In this document: in pieces, positions 45,574-54,114 of the stretch
Numbering within the stretch: the first letter of the stretch is position 1
How the letters are laid out: each line of letters begins with the position of its first letter
Notes under the pieces: model-generated
Seen by the model: only the letters and a program-made list of their open reading frames with translations
Databases searched by the model: none
What the model was told of the DNA's origin: nothing
Assembly: GCF_019551435.1 (NCBI RefSeq)
Contig: NZ_CP080544.1
Coordinates: forward strand, 620,001-684,000
DNA from: Lysobacter soyae
GTDB lineage: Bacteria > Pseudomonadota > Gammaproteobacteria > Xanthomonadales > Xanthomonadaceae
Length of the DNA: 64,000 nucleotides
Direction: 5' to 3'
Made by a program: the position numbers and the translations under genes

Positions 45574-47996
45574 GGCAAAGTGGTCGGGTCCGGATCCGAA
45601 ACTGTCTGGCCCGTAGCGGTTTCGGGCGGAATGAGATAGAGGTCGTCTCGGTGGTAGCCGAGAATAGCACGACGCAGGGTCCGCTTCGTGTCCTGCCCCG
45701 CCGAGCCCAAGCCCTTCAATTCGAACTCGAGCATGATGCCGTTCTTGAGATCGCCTTCACGCGTGGCGATATATCTGCGAGCCACCACACGAATGGCGAT
45801 GCAGCAGCTGTCGAATTGGACGCCGCCCAAGGTTTCGATCGGCTTATTGTCCTTCAATGAATAGTAATGGCGCCCCACCAGACTCCAGGCATCGTTAATC
45901 GGATAGACAAACGAGAAGTCCGCCTGTTCGAGCAGGTCGCGGCGGTAGCGGTAGGCAAGATTCACAATGCCGCCGTCGCCGAACAGATAGCGACCGCGCA
46001 CACTGGCGAGGTCGCGGCGCTTGATTTTCGGATCCCACTGCATGGAGGCGCCGAACTGCCACTTGTCGTTCGGCGACCAGTTGGCGTCAGCAACGTAAGC
46101 TGACGACCCCTTCTCGATGGTCTTTTCCCACGGCAGGTGGACGCGGGCGTCGCTCAGATAATGGATTTGGCCGAAGCTGACATTCAGAACTTCATGGCCG
46201 TCGGATTGGCGCAGCACGCGGCTGGAGATCGCGGCAGTCAATTGATTGGCATCGGCCTGACGGTCGGCACTCGAATAGCGATTGTCACGGAACAACTGGC
46301 CCCAACTGAAGCTCAGCGCGTTGGTGTCAAAAATCGGCAGCGCGTTTTGATCCTTGTACGGGACACGCAGGTAGAACAATCTCGGTTCGAGCGTTTGCGT
46401 GTATTCCGTGTCGCGGAATTTGAATGCGCGATCAAAATACAGGCCGGTATCCACAGAGAAAATCGGCGTAGTACGCGTTGGGTTGGCTTGGCGATATTGC
46501 GCGACCAAGGCCGGTGTCACTGCGGTGCCCGTCGTCGCGGCATAGGCGTTGGCATTGTCCAAAGCGATGCGATCGGCCAGCTGGCCATCCAATTGGTAGG
46601 CGGTGTAGCGCCATGCCACCGTCGGTCGCAGATACCACGCATCACGTTCAATTTCCATGCTGACGAACGGCTTCAAATCCAAGCGCGATCCGCCCGGGAT
46701 ATCCGTGCTGGCACCGAGTGCGCCACCGGCGAGAATCGGGCGATAGCTTTGATGCGAGAAGCGGACCGCTTCAGCTTCAATCCCGGCGCGAAACAGACTG
46801 CCGACCGGTTGATCCCAGTTCAAATACAACCGCGGAAGGCGGTCGTAGGGCAGGCTGGCATTGGTCAAGGTGTAATCGGCCAGCTGATACCGGTCCGCCA
46901 TGATGCCGGCGTTCCAGTAACGGCCGTTGCCGTAAATGCCCACCGAACTCAACACGTTGTAGTTGGCGATGCCGGCGGACGAGTTGTTGAAATCTTCGAG
47001 GTATCGCGTATCGGACAACCAAACCAGACCCGCCCGCGCTTGCCAATGTTGCGAAAGGTTTTGATAACCGTTGAAGACGAACGAGCCGCGCGACATGTCA
47101 CGCAGTTTGTCGTTGGGCATGTAGGTGCCCGCAATCGTGCCTTCACCCGTCGCGTTGAGGTAACGGAATTCCGTACCCAAAGACGCGCCGCGTTTCGACA
47201 TGATGCGCGGATACAAAGTCATGTCGTAATTGGGCGCGAGATTCAAATAAATCGGTTGCTTGTAATCCAAGCCGTTGCGACCTGTGGTCGAAATGCTCGG
47301 ATATAACAAACCGGTCCGGCGTCGACCGTCCACCGGAAAAACAAACAAGGGCATGTACAGCACAGGGATTCGACCGATACGCAGCTTTGCGCCGCGGGCG
47401 ATGCCCATGCCTTCCTCGTTGTTGATATCGATTTCACGCGCTTCAAGCTGCCAATGGCGTGCTTCGGGCGGACAGGTCGAATAGGTGGCGCCGTACATCT
47501 GGCCCAAATCGTCTTTGATGTTGATCGTGTCCGCCGTGCCATTGCCGCGGCGGCTGACCAACTGGTAGCGCATGTCTTCGATGGTGTGTTCGTCGGTGTC
47601 CTGGTTGCCGTGGGCCTTCTCGGCCACCACACGCATATTGCCGTCCTGGTACCGCACATGGCCTTCGGCAACATAGGTGTTGTCGTTCTTGTTGAACGTC
47701 AGCTTGTCCGTACCCAGAAACTGGTTGCCGCGGTTCAAGTTCACCGCGCCGGAGAACACCGGAATGTCGATCGTGCCGGTCTGTTCGTCACCTTCGACCG
47801 TGGTCGGCAAGGTATTGCGCTTCACCTTGGTGTCGTCGCCGGTCGGCTGCGTATCGGTGAAAGCCGGGACCGGGTCTACGATGGGGCATCGTTTCCAGCT
47901 GATCGGCATCTTGTCCTCGGCATGTGCCGGTAGGGCCGTCCAAATGGCGAGCGTCAGGGGCAACAGTCGAATGGAAAGTCGCACGCGCGGGTTCAT
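45570..47996 (-). CDS. lptD: LPS-assembly protein LptD
   Basis: An 808-residue outer-membrane protein that inserts LPS into the outer leaflet with LptE. The signal peptide ends at ALPAHA. The periplasmic OstA jellyroll shows FSGAVNLNRGNQFLGTDKLT and ATYSTCPPEARHWQLEAREI. The beta-barrel follows and ends with FDSCCIAIRVVARR. The cysteines (RCPIV near the N-terminus, TCPPE, and the CC pair) match those that form the required inter-domain disulfides in E. coli LptD. It is the first gene of its operon; msrB diverges 104 bases away. Confidence 0.95.
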   Translation of the reverse strand: MNPRVRLSIRLLPLTLAIWTALPAHAEDKMPISWKRCPIVDPVPAFTDTQPTGDDTKVKRNTLPTTVEGDEQTGTIDIPVFSGAVNLNRGNQFLGTDKLTFNKNDNTYVAEGHVRYQDGNMRVVAEKAHGNQDTDEHTIEDMRYQLVSRRGNGTADTINIKDDLGQMYGATYSTCPPEARHWQLEAREIDINNEEGMGIARGAKLRIGRIPVLYMPLFVFPVDGRRRTGLLYPSISTTGRNGLDYKQPIYLNLAPNYDMTLYPRIMSKRGASLGTEFRYLNATGEGTIAGTYMPNDKLRDMSRGSFVFNGYQNLSQHWQARAGLVWLSDTRYLEDFNNSSAGIANYNVLSSVGIYGNGRYWNAGIMADRYQLADYTLTNASLPYDRLPRLYLNWDQPVGSLFRAGIEAEAVRFSHQSYRPILAGGALGASTDIPGGSRLDLKPFVSMEIERDAWYLRPTVAWRYTAYQLDGQLADRIALDNANAYAATTGTAVTPALVAQYRQANPTRTTPIFSVDTGLYFDRAFKFRDTEYTQTLEPRLFYLRVPYKDQNALPIFDTNALSFSWGQLFRDNRYSSADRQADANQLTAAISSRVLRQSDGHEVLNVSFGQIHYLSDARVHLPWEKTIEKGSSAYVADANWSPNDKWQFGASMQWDPKIKRRDLASVRGRYLFGDGGIVNLAYRYRRDLLEQADFSFVYPINDAWSLVGRHYYSLKDNKPIETLGGVQFDSCCIAIRVVARRYIATREGDLKNGIMLEFELKGLGSAGQDTKRTLRRAILGYHRDDLYLIPPETATGQTVSDPDPTTLP

Positions 47997-48100
47997 CCTT
48001 ATCTATTCAGCGAACTACTTTGACGCATCCGGCGTGTATCGGCAATCATCATGGTTGTGTCATTCATCTGCGGGTGACGCGTTCATGAAAGGAGAGCGGG

Positions 48101-48502
48101 ATGGCAACGGGTATTCCTGAAGACGACGACAGCCTGCGTGCGCGACTCACGCCGGAACAATATGCCGTGACCCGATGTTCGGCGACCGAGCGCGCCTTCA
48201 CCGGTAAGTATTGGGATCACCACGCGGATGGCACCTACACCTGCGTGGTTTGCCACGCGCCCTTGTTCGACTCCGACGACAAGTTCGATTCCGGCAGCGG
48301 CTGGCCGAGTTATGACCGCGCCCTGTCCGCCGGCGCGGTGACCGAGCATGTGGATGAAAGCCACGGGATGCGCCGAATCGAAGTGCGCTGCGCCCGATGC
48401 GATTCGCATTTGGGGCATCTGTTTCCGGATGGGCCGCGCGAAACGACGGGCGAACGCTACTGCATCAATTCGGCGTCGTTGGACTTCGAAGCGCGCGATT
48501 AA
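48101..48502 (+). CDS. msrB: Peptide-methionine (R)-S-oxide reductase MsrB
   Basis: A 133-residue repair enzyme for methionine-R-sulfoxide. Zinc is held by CVVCHAPLF and [12 protein letters not shown]. The catalytic Cys is in [11 protein letters not shown] near the C-terminus. The substrate region [13 protein letters not shown] is clear. A GGAG ribosome-binding site lies seven to ten bases before the start. Its stop codon shares the four bases TTAA with the stop of the convergent adenosyltransferase gene. msrA is about 7 kb away and not co-transcribed. Confidence 0.95.
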   Translation: MATGIPEDDDSLRARLTPEQYAVTRCSATERAFTGKYWDHHADGTYTCVVCHAPLFDSDDKFDSGSGWPSYDRALSAGAVTEHVDESHGMRRIEVRCARCDSHLGHLFPDGPRETTGERYCINSASLDFEARD

Positions 48503-49053
48503 ACCTTGCGGCGATCGTGGTCCCAAACCACTTCGCCGTGGCCGCTAGCGCGCGCCAGGACGCGGCACAGGACAAACAATAAATCGGAGAGCCGGTTGAG
48601 GTAGCGGATGGCTTCCGGCCGAACGTCTTCCAAACGCGCAAGAGTGACCGTCTCGCGTTCGGCACGACGCACAACAGTGCGGGCGATATGGCAGCGAGCA
48701 GCCGCCTCACCGCCACCGGGCAAGATGAAATCTTTCAAAGGCGGCAAGTCGTCGTTGTAATAATCGAGTTGCGTTTCGAGCGTATCGATATCCCGGTCGA
48801 AAATCGCCGCGTGGCCCGGAATGCACAGCTCGCCACCGAGGTCGAACAGTTGGTGCTGGACGCGGGTCAATAGGGCAGCGATATCTTCCGGAACCTCGCT
48901 TGCAAGCACCAGCCCGATACAGGAATTGGCTTCATCCACCGTGCCGTAAGCATTGACGCGCGCCGAATCCTTTTGGATGCGGCTGCCGTCACCCAAGCCC
49001 GTGCTGCCGTCATCGCCGGTGCGGGTGTAGATCTTGGAGAGCCGGTTGCCCAT
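48499..49053 (-). CDS. Cob(I)yrinic acid a,c-diamide adenosyltransferase, PduO type
   Basis: A 184-residue PduO-type ATP:corrinoid adenosyltransferase that forms the Co-C bond of adenosylcobalamin. Seen: [20 protein letters not shown] (ATP loop), [39 protein letters not shown]-like VRRAERE and [17 protein letters not shown]. The family is trimeric with the active site between subunits. It follows a BtuM-like transporter gene by 18 bases on the same strand, so the two probably form a cobalamin uptake and activation unit. No de novo cobalamin genes are in view. Confidence 0.92.
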   Translation of the reverse strand: MGNRLSKIYTRTGDDGSTGLGDGSRIQKDSARVNAYGTVDEANSCIGLVLASEVPEDIAALLTRVQHQLFDLGGELCIPGHAAIFDRDIDTLETQLDYYNDDLPPLKDFILPGGGEAAARCHIARTVVRRAERETVTLARLEDVRPEAIRYLNRLSDLLFVLCRVLARASGHGEVVWDHDRRKV

Positions 49054-49071
49054 GCAGGGGTATTTGCCGGC

Positions 49072-49677
49072 TTACTTAGTTGTACGGGCAGTCGCGGATT
49101 CCGACAAGCCGAGCATTTTCACGGCAGCGACGTGCAGCAGCGCGGCGACACCGATGTAGCTGGCGGCAACACCCATGTAAGGCAGCAACCAATCGGTGTA
49201 ATTCTTGAACCAACCGGCGACCGACGGGTTTTTCACCGAATCGCTCAACCAGTAGAAGCCGCCTTGCGCGAAGGCATGGCAAACCACTACGGAGACGACA
49301 ACGCTGACCACGAGCGCCCCCAAGCGCTTGCCGGCCGATTGCGTCACCACGTTGTTCATCAATGCACCGCCTGCCCACATCGCGAAATGCGCCGGAATCA
49401 AGGCCCAGTAACCGAGCGAGACGCAGTAGTGCTTCATGAAGTCGAGCCCGGAAGCGGTGATCACGAAGTAATCGACGGCGACCGCCAGGACCATCAAGGC
49501 CGGAAAGGCCCAAGCCGTCCAGCGACGCAGATAGAAACCGGCCACGAAAAACACTGCCCACGACGCATCCGGCACCGCACCGAAATGGTGAAGACGGGTG
49601 GCTGCCATGACCAAGGCCAGCGCGGCAAAAATGCCCGCATCGACGGCGGTGGAACGGCGTATTTCGTTGGCTTGCAT
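49072..49677 (-). CDS. btuM: Putative BtuM-type cobalamin transporter
   Basis: A 201-residue membrane protein with about six hydrophobic segments. ATRLHHFGAVPDASWAVFF and VDYFVITASG are reminiscent of BtuM, a solitary ECF S-component-like vitamin B12 transporter described in Thiobacillus denitrificans. The residues I recall as important in that family (His, Asp, Cys, Tyr) can be matched to His30/31, Asp69, Cys85 and Tyr90 with similar spacing; the Cys is linked to decyanation of cyanocobalamin. The downstream adenosyltransferase supports the call. A GAGGAG ribosome-binding site is present. No cobalamin riboswitch fits in the 67 bases upstream. Confidence 0.65.
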   Translation of the reverse strand: MQANEIRRSTAVDAGIFAALALVMAATRLHHFGAVPDASWAVFFVAGFYLRRWTAWAFPALMVLAVAVDYFVITASGLDFMKHYCVSLGYWALIPAHFAMWAGGALMNNVVTQSAGKRLGALVVSVVVSVVVCHAFAQGGFYWLSDSVKNPSVAGWFKNYTDWLLPYMGVAASYIGVAALLHVAAVKMLGLSESATARTTK

Positions 49678-49744
49678 TGCGTTTCTCCTCTTGACGCGTA
49701 AATTCTAGCGCAAGCGCTCACTTGGGCGGCGGTATCATGCCGAC

Positions 49745-50953
49745 ATGCATGCTGAACACGATATCGTCATCATCGGCGGCGGCCTTGTCGGCGCCAGTCT
49801 CGCCATAGCGCTCGCGCCCGCCGGATTGAATGTTGCAATGGTCGAGGCGAGCCCCGCCGGCGCGATGCCTCCCGTATTCGATGAGCGCAATTTGAGTTGC
49901 GCCGAAGCGACCGTCAACGGATTGCAGGGTTTGGGGGTGTGGCAGCACTTGCGCGCGCCGACCGGTGCGATCCAACACATCCATATCAGCCGTGTCGGTG
50001 ATTTCGGTCAAGTCCGCTTTGATGCGGAAGACTACGACCGCAACGCATTCGGTCGCGTCGTCGTGGCCAAGGATTTGGGTGATGCACTTGAGGCCAGCCT
50101 CGTCACTGCGGGTGTCACGCGTTACCGGCCGGCCAAATTCCTTGGCACCCGTCTGGAGGCCGAATCGCGTCAGATTGACATCGAATCGGACGGTCAGCGC
50201 CAGACATTGACGTGCCGGTTGTTGATCGGCGCCGACGGAACGAGCAGCGCGGTGCGGGATGCGCTAGCCATCAGAGCGGACACCTTCGATTACGGTCAGG
50301 ATTTGTTTGTGTGCCGCATGCGCAGCCACAAGGCACCGGATGGCACCGCATGGGAACGTCTGGGTCCCGACGGCCCCACGGCGGTGCTGCCGCGCGGCGA
50401 TCGGCACTTTGGTGTCGTGCATGGCGTGTCGCGCACCGACGCGGATGCGGTCGCCGCGCTGGATGAGGCCGACTACGTTGCCCGCATCCAATCGGTATTC
50501 GGTTGGCGGGCGGGGCGTTTCCTGTCGGCCGGCACGCGCAGCCGATATCCCGTCAGGCGCGTCGTCGCCGCCGCGTTGCATGCGCCGCGCGCGGTCTTGG
50601 TCGGCAATGCCGCGCAAACGATTCACCCTGTCGGCGCGCAAGGTTTCAATTTGGGCTTCCGTGATGCCTTGACCTTGGTCGAATGTGTCAACGCGCATCG
50701 CGATGGGCTCGGCAGTCCGGCGATGTTGTCGGCATACGCTGCCGCACGCGCCGAAGACAGGCAGGAAACCATCAGGATGTCTGACGGTCTGGCGCGTGTC
50801 ACCGCCATGGAATCGCCGCTCTTGCGTCCGTTCCGTAGTGTCGCCCTGGCGGCCTTGAAAACCCAATGGCTGCAATCGCGCGTGGTCGGCGGCGCGATGG
50901 GTTATCGCGGCCGCGTCCCGGACATTTGTCGTGCTACGGGAGCCAACCTTTGA
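49745..50953 (+). CDS. ubiH: FAD-dependent ubiquinone hydroxylase UbiH
   Basis: A 402-residue flavin monooxygenase. FAD motifs are IVIIGGGLVGASLAIALAPA, LLIGADGTSSAVRDAL and VGNAAQTIHPVGAQGFNLGF. It belongs to the UbiH/UbiI/UbiF group that hydroxylates the ubiquinone ring aerobically. It is first of two such genes in tandem; the first position and overall resemblance favour UbiH (C6 hydroxylation). It diverges from btuM across 67 bases that contain a TTGACG and a small AGCGC/GCGCT dyad. Confidence 0.85.
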   Translation: MHAEHDIVIIGGGLVGASLAIALAPAGLNVAMVEASPAGAMPPVFDERNLSCAEATVNGLQGLGVWQHLRAPTGAIQHIHISRVGDFGQVRFDAEDYDRNAFGRVVVAKDLGDALEASLVTAGVTRYRPAKFLGTRLEAESRQIDIESDGQRQTLTCRLLIGADGTSSAVRDALAIRADTFDYGQDLFVCRMRSHKAPDGTAWERLGPDGPTAVLPRGDRHFGVVHGVSRTDADAVAALDEADYVARIQSVFGWRAGRFLSAGTRSRYPVRRVVAAALHAPRAVLVGNAAQTIHPVGAQGFNLGFRDALTLVECVNAHRDGLGSPAMLSAYAAARAEDRQETIRMSDGLARVTAMESPLLRPFRSVALAALKTQWLQSRVVGGAMGYRGRVPDICRATGANL

Positions 50954-52119
50954 GTCGCTTGGATGCCGTCGTCGTCGGCGGAGGCGTGGTCGGCGCCACC
51001 TGTGCACTGGCATTGTCGAAAGCGGGTTTACAAGTGGCTTTGGTCGAAGCGCGGCAGCCCGGACACTGGCGGGCTGATACGCCCGACCTGCGCGTATTTG
51101 CGTTTGCCCCTGACAACAAAGCCCTGTTAGAAGACTTGGGCGTTTGGGAACCGGTGGCCAAAGCGCGCGCCTGTGCCTATCGCCGAATGCGTGTTTGGGA
51201 TGCGATCGGCACCACTGCGCTGGAATTCGATGCCGACAGCATGGCGACGCCGCAGTTGGGTTGGATTATTGAAAACGGTCTGCTCGTCGATCGCTTGTGG
51301 CAGGCGTTGGATAAGGCCGGCGTCGAGGTGCATTGTCCCGAACGTGTGGCATCGATCAGCCAAGACGACATAGGTGTCCGGGTGCGCTTTGAATCCGGTC
51401 GCGGTCTTGACTGCCGTATCGCGATTGCCGCCGATGGCGCGCAATCGACATTGCGCGACTTGGCAGGCGTCAACGTCGCTGCCGAAGACTACGCGCAACG
51501 TGGCGTAGTGGCTTATCTTTCAGCGGATCGACCACACGAAGGCACGGCATATCAGCGTTTTCTCGCCGAAGGTCCGTTGGCGTTGCTGCCTTTTGAAGGT
51601 CGTCGGATCTCCATCGTTTGGACCTTGCCGAGCGCGCGCGCCGAGGCGATGTGCACCATGGCCGAAGATGAATTCAATGCGGCGGTAACGCGCGCATCCG
51701 ACCGTTGTTTGGGTGAGCTCACCCTCGTGTCCGAACGCGCAAGTTTCCCGCTCCGGCGTCAGTTGGTCGACTCGCAATTGCAGGGCCGCGTGTTGGTGAT
51801 GGGCGATGCCGCGCACGTCGTCCATCCGCTGGCCGGGCAAGGCGTCAATCTGGGATTGCGTGATGTCACGGCCTTGCTGGCGAGCGTGCGCGATGCCGCA
51901 GCCCGCAAACAAGCTTTCGACAGCACCACAAGATTGATGCGTTGGGCGCGACGTCGCAAAAGTGACAACGTGGTGTCGGCCATGGCCTTCGACACGATCA
52001 ACAAGGTCTACCGGCGCGACGATCCCTTGGCCGGTATGGTCCGTGCCAGCGCGTTGGCAGTGGCCCAACGCGCGGGTCCGCTCAAGCGAGCCTTGTGGCG
52101 TCACGCCGCGGGCATGTGA
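50950..52119 (+). CDS. FAD-dependent ubiquinone-type hydroxylase (UbiI/UbiF group)
   Basis: A 389-residue paralogue of the preceding enzyme. The start is taken as TTG at 50950, overlapping the ubiH stop (TTGA) and placing the FAD motif VVVGGGVVGATCALALSKAG at the N-terminus. A second motif is IAIAADGAQSTLRDLAG and a third is MGDAAHVVHPLAGQGVNLGL. It probably hydroxylates a different ring position from UbiH. Which of C5 (UbiI) or C1 (UbiF) it uses cannot be decided from sequence alone. One base separates its stop from the convergent rlmM stop. Confidence 0.82.
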   Translation: MSRLDAVVVGGGVVGATCALALSKAGLQVALVEARQPGHWRADTPDLRVFAFAPDNKALLEDLGVWEPVAKARACAYRRMRVWDAIGTTALEFDADSMATPQLGWIIENGLLVDRLWQALDKAGVEVHCPERVASISQDDIGVRVRFESGRGLDCRIAIAADGAQSTLRDLAGVNVAAEDYAQRGVVAYLSADRPHEGTAYQRFLAEGPLALLPFEGRRISIVWTLPSARAEAMCTMAEDEFNAAVTRASDRCLGELTLVSERASFPLRRQLVDSQLQGRVLVMGDAAHVVHPLAGQGVNLGLRDVTALLASVRDAAARKQAFDSTTRLMRWARRRKSDNVVSAMAFDTINKVYRRDDPLAGMVRASALAVAQRAGPLKRALWRHAAGM

Positions 52120-52120
52120 C

Positions 52121-53164
52121 TCACAACGCGCGGCAGTAAACAGTGATCTCCTCGCGGTCGTGATACAGCTGTTTGGCGCGCATCGCCAAGGGCCGCTCGG
52201 CCTCGCGTTCAATCACCTCAAAGCAGCGCTGCGTTTCCAGCCAACGCTTTTTCATCGGCAGTTTGAGGTTGAAGATGGTTTGGCGGCACCAGCCTTCACG
52301 TATCCAGGTTGCCATCCGCGACGCCACACGCACGGGCTGCTCGACCATGTCGCACACCATCCAATCGAGCGATTGAGGGGGACGCCAGGAAAAACCGTCT
52401 TCACGCAAATGCGTCACGCGGCCCGTGTCCATGACGTGCTCACGCAGCGGTCCGTTATCGATCGCAGTGACATGCATGCCTTCGCGCAGCAGCACCCAAG
52501 TCCAGCCGCCGGGCGCCGCACCCAAATCCGCCGCGCGCATGCCTTCCTTGACCAAGGCGGTTTTCTCGTTGGCGCTCAACAGCGTCATCAAGGCCTCTTC
52601 GAGTTTGAGCGCTGATCGCGAAGGGGCTTCCGCCAGCATTCGCAACCTTGGAATGCCTTGGGTCCAAGGCGAAGCGGCCGTCGGTCGTGTGCTGCCCAAA
52701 ACGATATGCGTGCCCGACAGCAAGAGCACATGCAAGCGACGTTCGGCTTGTGGCGTCAGCATGCCGGCACGTTTCAATGCCGGGCGCAGCGCATTGCCCA
52801 GACTTCTTGCGAGGCCGGATAGCGGTTTGCCGGCGTCCGAATCGGGATGTTCCACCCAGACAGCGTTGAAGCTGAGTCCCTGCAGCGCTGCCAGCATCGG
52901 CGAGATGCGATCGGTGGGGTCTGCGATTTTCAATTCCGCGAGCATCGACATCGTGCTTCTGGAAAACACGGTGTCGCGCCATGGCACGGCGGACTCGAGA
53001 GACACTGCGTCTGCCGGGTCGACAAAAAATTGCACGTATCCAGATTCGCGTTCGGTCCGCGCGTAGCCGGCAATGCCCGCCGCGGCGGCACGGCCGGTGA
53101 ACTCGGCCGCCAAATCGGGTTCGAATCCGGCGCGGCACCAAGCGAATGCGCCGGTGTGTTGCAT
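52121..53164 (-). CDS. rlmM: 23S rRNA (cytidine(2498)-2'-O)-methyltransferase RlmM
   Basis: A 347-residue enzyme with an N-terminal THUMP-like region and a Rossmann methyltransferase domain. SAM binding is by RAADLGAAPGGWTWVLL. The K-D-K-E tetrad is plausible from WMVCDMVEQP, IFNLKLPMKK and the final ITVYCRAL region. It methylates C2498 of 23S rRNA during assembly. It overlaps the upstream deaminase gene by one base (TGATG). Confidence 0.9.
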   Translation of the reverse strand: MQHTGAFAWCRAGFEPDLAAEFTGRAAAAGIAGYARTERESGYVQFFVDPADAVSLESAVPWRDTVFSRSTMSMLAELKIADPTDRISPMLAALQGLSFNAVWVEHPDSDAGKPLSGLARSLGNALRPALKRAGMLTPQAERRLHVLLLSGTHIVLGSTRPTAASPWTQGIPRLRMLAEAPSRSALKLEEALMTLLSANEKTALVKEGMRAADLGAAPGGWTWVLLREGMHVTAIDNGPLREHVMDTGRVTHLREDGFSWRPPQSLDWMVCDMVEQPVRVASRMATWIREGWCRQTIFNLKLPMKKRWLETQRCFEVIEREAERPLAMRAKQLYHDREEITVYCRAL

Positions 53165-53742
53165 CAGTAATGTCCGCCTTCGCGGCGACTGTAGTCTCGC
53201 AAGACTTCACAGGCGGCCTCACGCAACAGGTCACTCTGCAATTGGATGCCGCGCTTGGCCAATTCACCCGGCCAATCGGCAGGTAGCGGGCCTTCGTCAA
53301 AGCTTGTCAATGCCATGACATCCTCCGCGCGCGCGCCCACCAACATGCGATCGATACCCGCCCAAATGCTTGCGCCGAAACACTGACAGCAAGGTTGTGA
53401 CGAGGTGGCCAACGTAATCGGTCCCCACGCGCTGCCGTCCATCGCAACGTTTATGCGCGCACTCTGCAAACGCGATTGCGCCAGCATGAACGCCATCATT
53501 TCCGCATGCGCGACAGAGTTCGATTGCGGCAGCACCCGATTCACCCCTACCGAGATCAGTCGGTGGTCTGGCGCAAAAATCGCGGCACCAAAAGGGCCAC
53601 CCGAGGATTTTTCGACGTTCATGCGCGACAAGGCAATGGCCAAGCCGACCTTGTCTTCATCGGATTCGTAGGTCGCATCGAAGGGAAAGTCGTGCAGCCA
53701 TTGCGGCAGCGTGATGTGGAGCTGCAAGGGGACCGCCATCAT
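53164..53742 (-). CDS. Cytidine/deoxycytidylate-type deaminase family protein
   Basis: A 192-residue zinc deaminase. The start overlaps the upstream lipoprotein stop (ATGA). The zinc site is HAE in SVAHAEMMAFML and PCCQC in SSQPCCQCFGASIWAGIDRM. The N-terminal core reads VGLAIALSRMNVEKSSGGPF. It resembles the guanine or nucleoside deaminase branch rather than TadA; its substrate is not clear. It is co-transcribed with a Cys-rich lipoprotein upstream and rlmM downstream. Confidence 0.82.
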   Translation of the reverse strand: MMAVPLQLHITLPQWLHDFPFDATYESDEDKVGLAIALSRMNVEKSSGGPFGAAIFAPDHRLISVGVNRVLPQSNSVAHAEMMAFMLAQSRLQSARINVAMDGSAWGPITLATSSQPCCQCFGASIWAGIDRMLVGARAEDVMALTSFDEGPLPADWPGELAKRGIQLQSDLLREAACEVLRDYSRREGGHY

Positions 53743-54113
53743 GACGTCGCTCCCGACGCAGCCTGGCACATGCCCTGAACGCAGCTGCAGGCGGAAATCA
53801 CCGGGAATCCGCACACCGCCATGCGGCCTTCTTTCGAGCACTTGGCCTGTACGGCGGCCGGGTCCACGCGCGCATCTTTGGCGACGCAGGCGGGGTAATG
53901 ACCACAGCAATTGCCGACATCCTTTACCACGCAATCGGCGTCCGTCTTACAACTGCGCTTCGGCGCTTCAGGCGTGTCCGTCGTGATCGGCCGCTGCACC
54001 ACGGGCTTCTCGAACGGGTTGGGTCCGACCGCGGCGTCAGGATGTTTTGACGCGGGCGCGGAACATGACACCAAAACGAGCAAGCTAAGCAGCAATGCGA
54101 AGACGCGGGGCAT
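53739..54113 (-). CDS. Cysteine-rich lipoprotein of unknown function
   Basis: A 124-residue putative lipoprotein. The signal sequence ends in LVSC (lipobox Cys17). After a Pro-rich spacer the C-terminal 70 residues hold ten cysteines (CKTDADC, GNCCGHYPAC, AKC, VC, SACSC, GMC), an even number that suggests a disulfide-stabilised module exposed in the periplasm or at the surface. I do not recognise a characterised family. It lies one base after glnS and overlaps the deaminase by ATGA. Confidence 0.75.
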   Translation of the reverse strand: MPRVFALLLSLLVLVSCSAPASKHPDAAVGPNPFEKPVVQRPITTDTPEAPKRSCKTDADCVVKDVGNCCGHYPACVAKDARVDPAAVQAKCSKEGRMAVCGFPVISACSCVQGMCQAASGATS

Positions 54114-54114
54114 G

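Noticed and set aside
47997-48100. Possible sigma-E promoter for lptD
   Set aside because: lptD is under sigma-E in E. coli, but I could not find GAACTT and TCTGA-like boxes at proper spacing in this gap.
49072-49677. Alternative plus-strand frame opposite the btuM-like gene
   Set aside because: The plus-strand product is rich in Arg/His with no domain, while the minus strand gives a clear membrane protein with a good ribosome-binding site.
49678-49744. Cobalamin riboswitch upstream of the btuM-like gene
   Set aside because: Only 67 bases separate it from ubiH and no B12-box-like sequence is visible; such riboswitches need about 200 bases.
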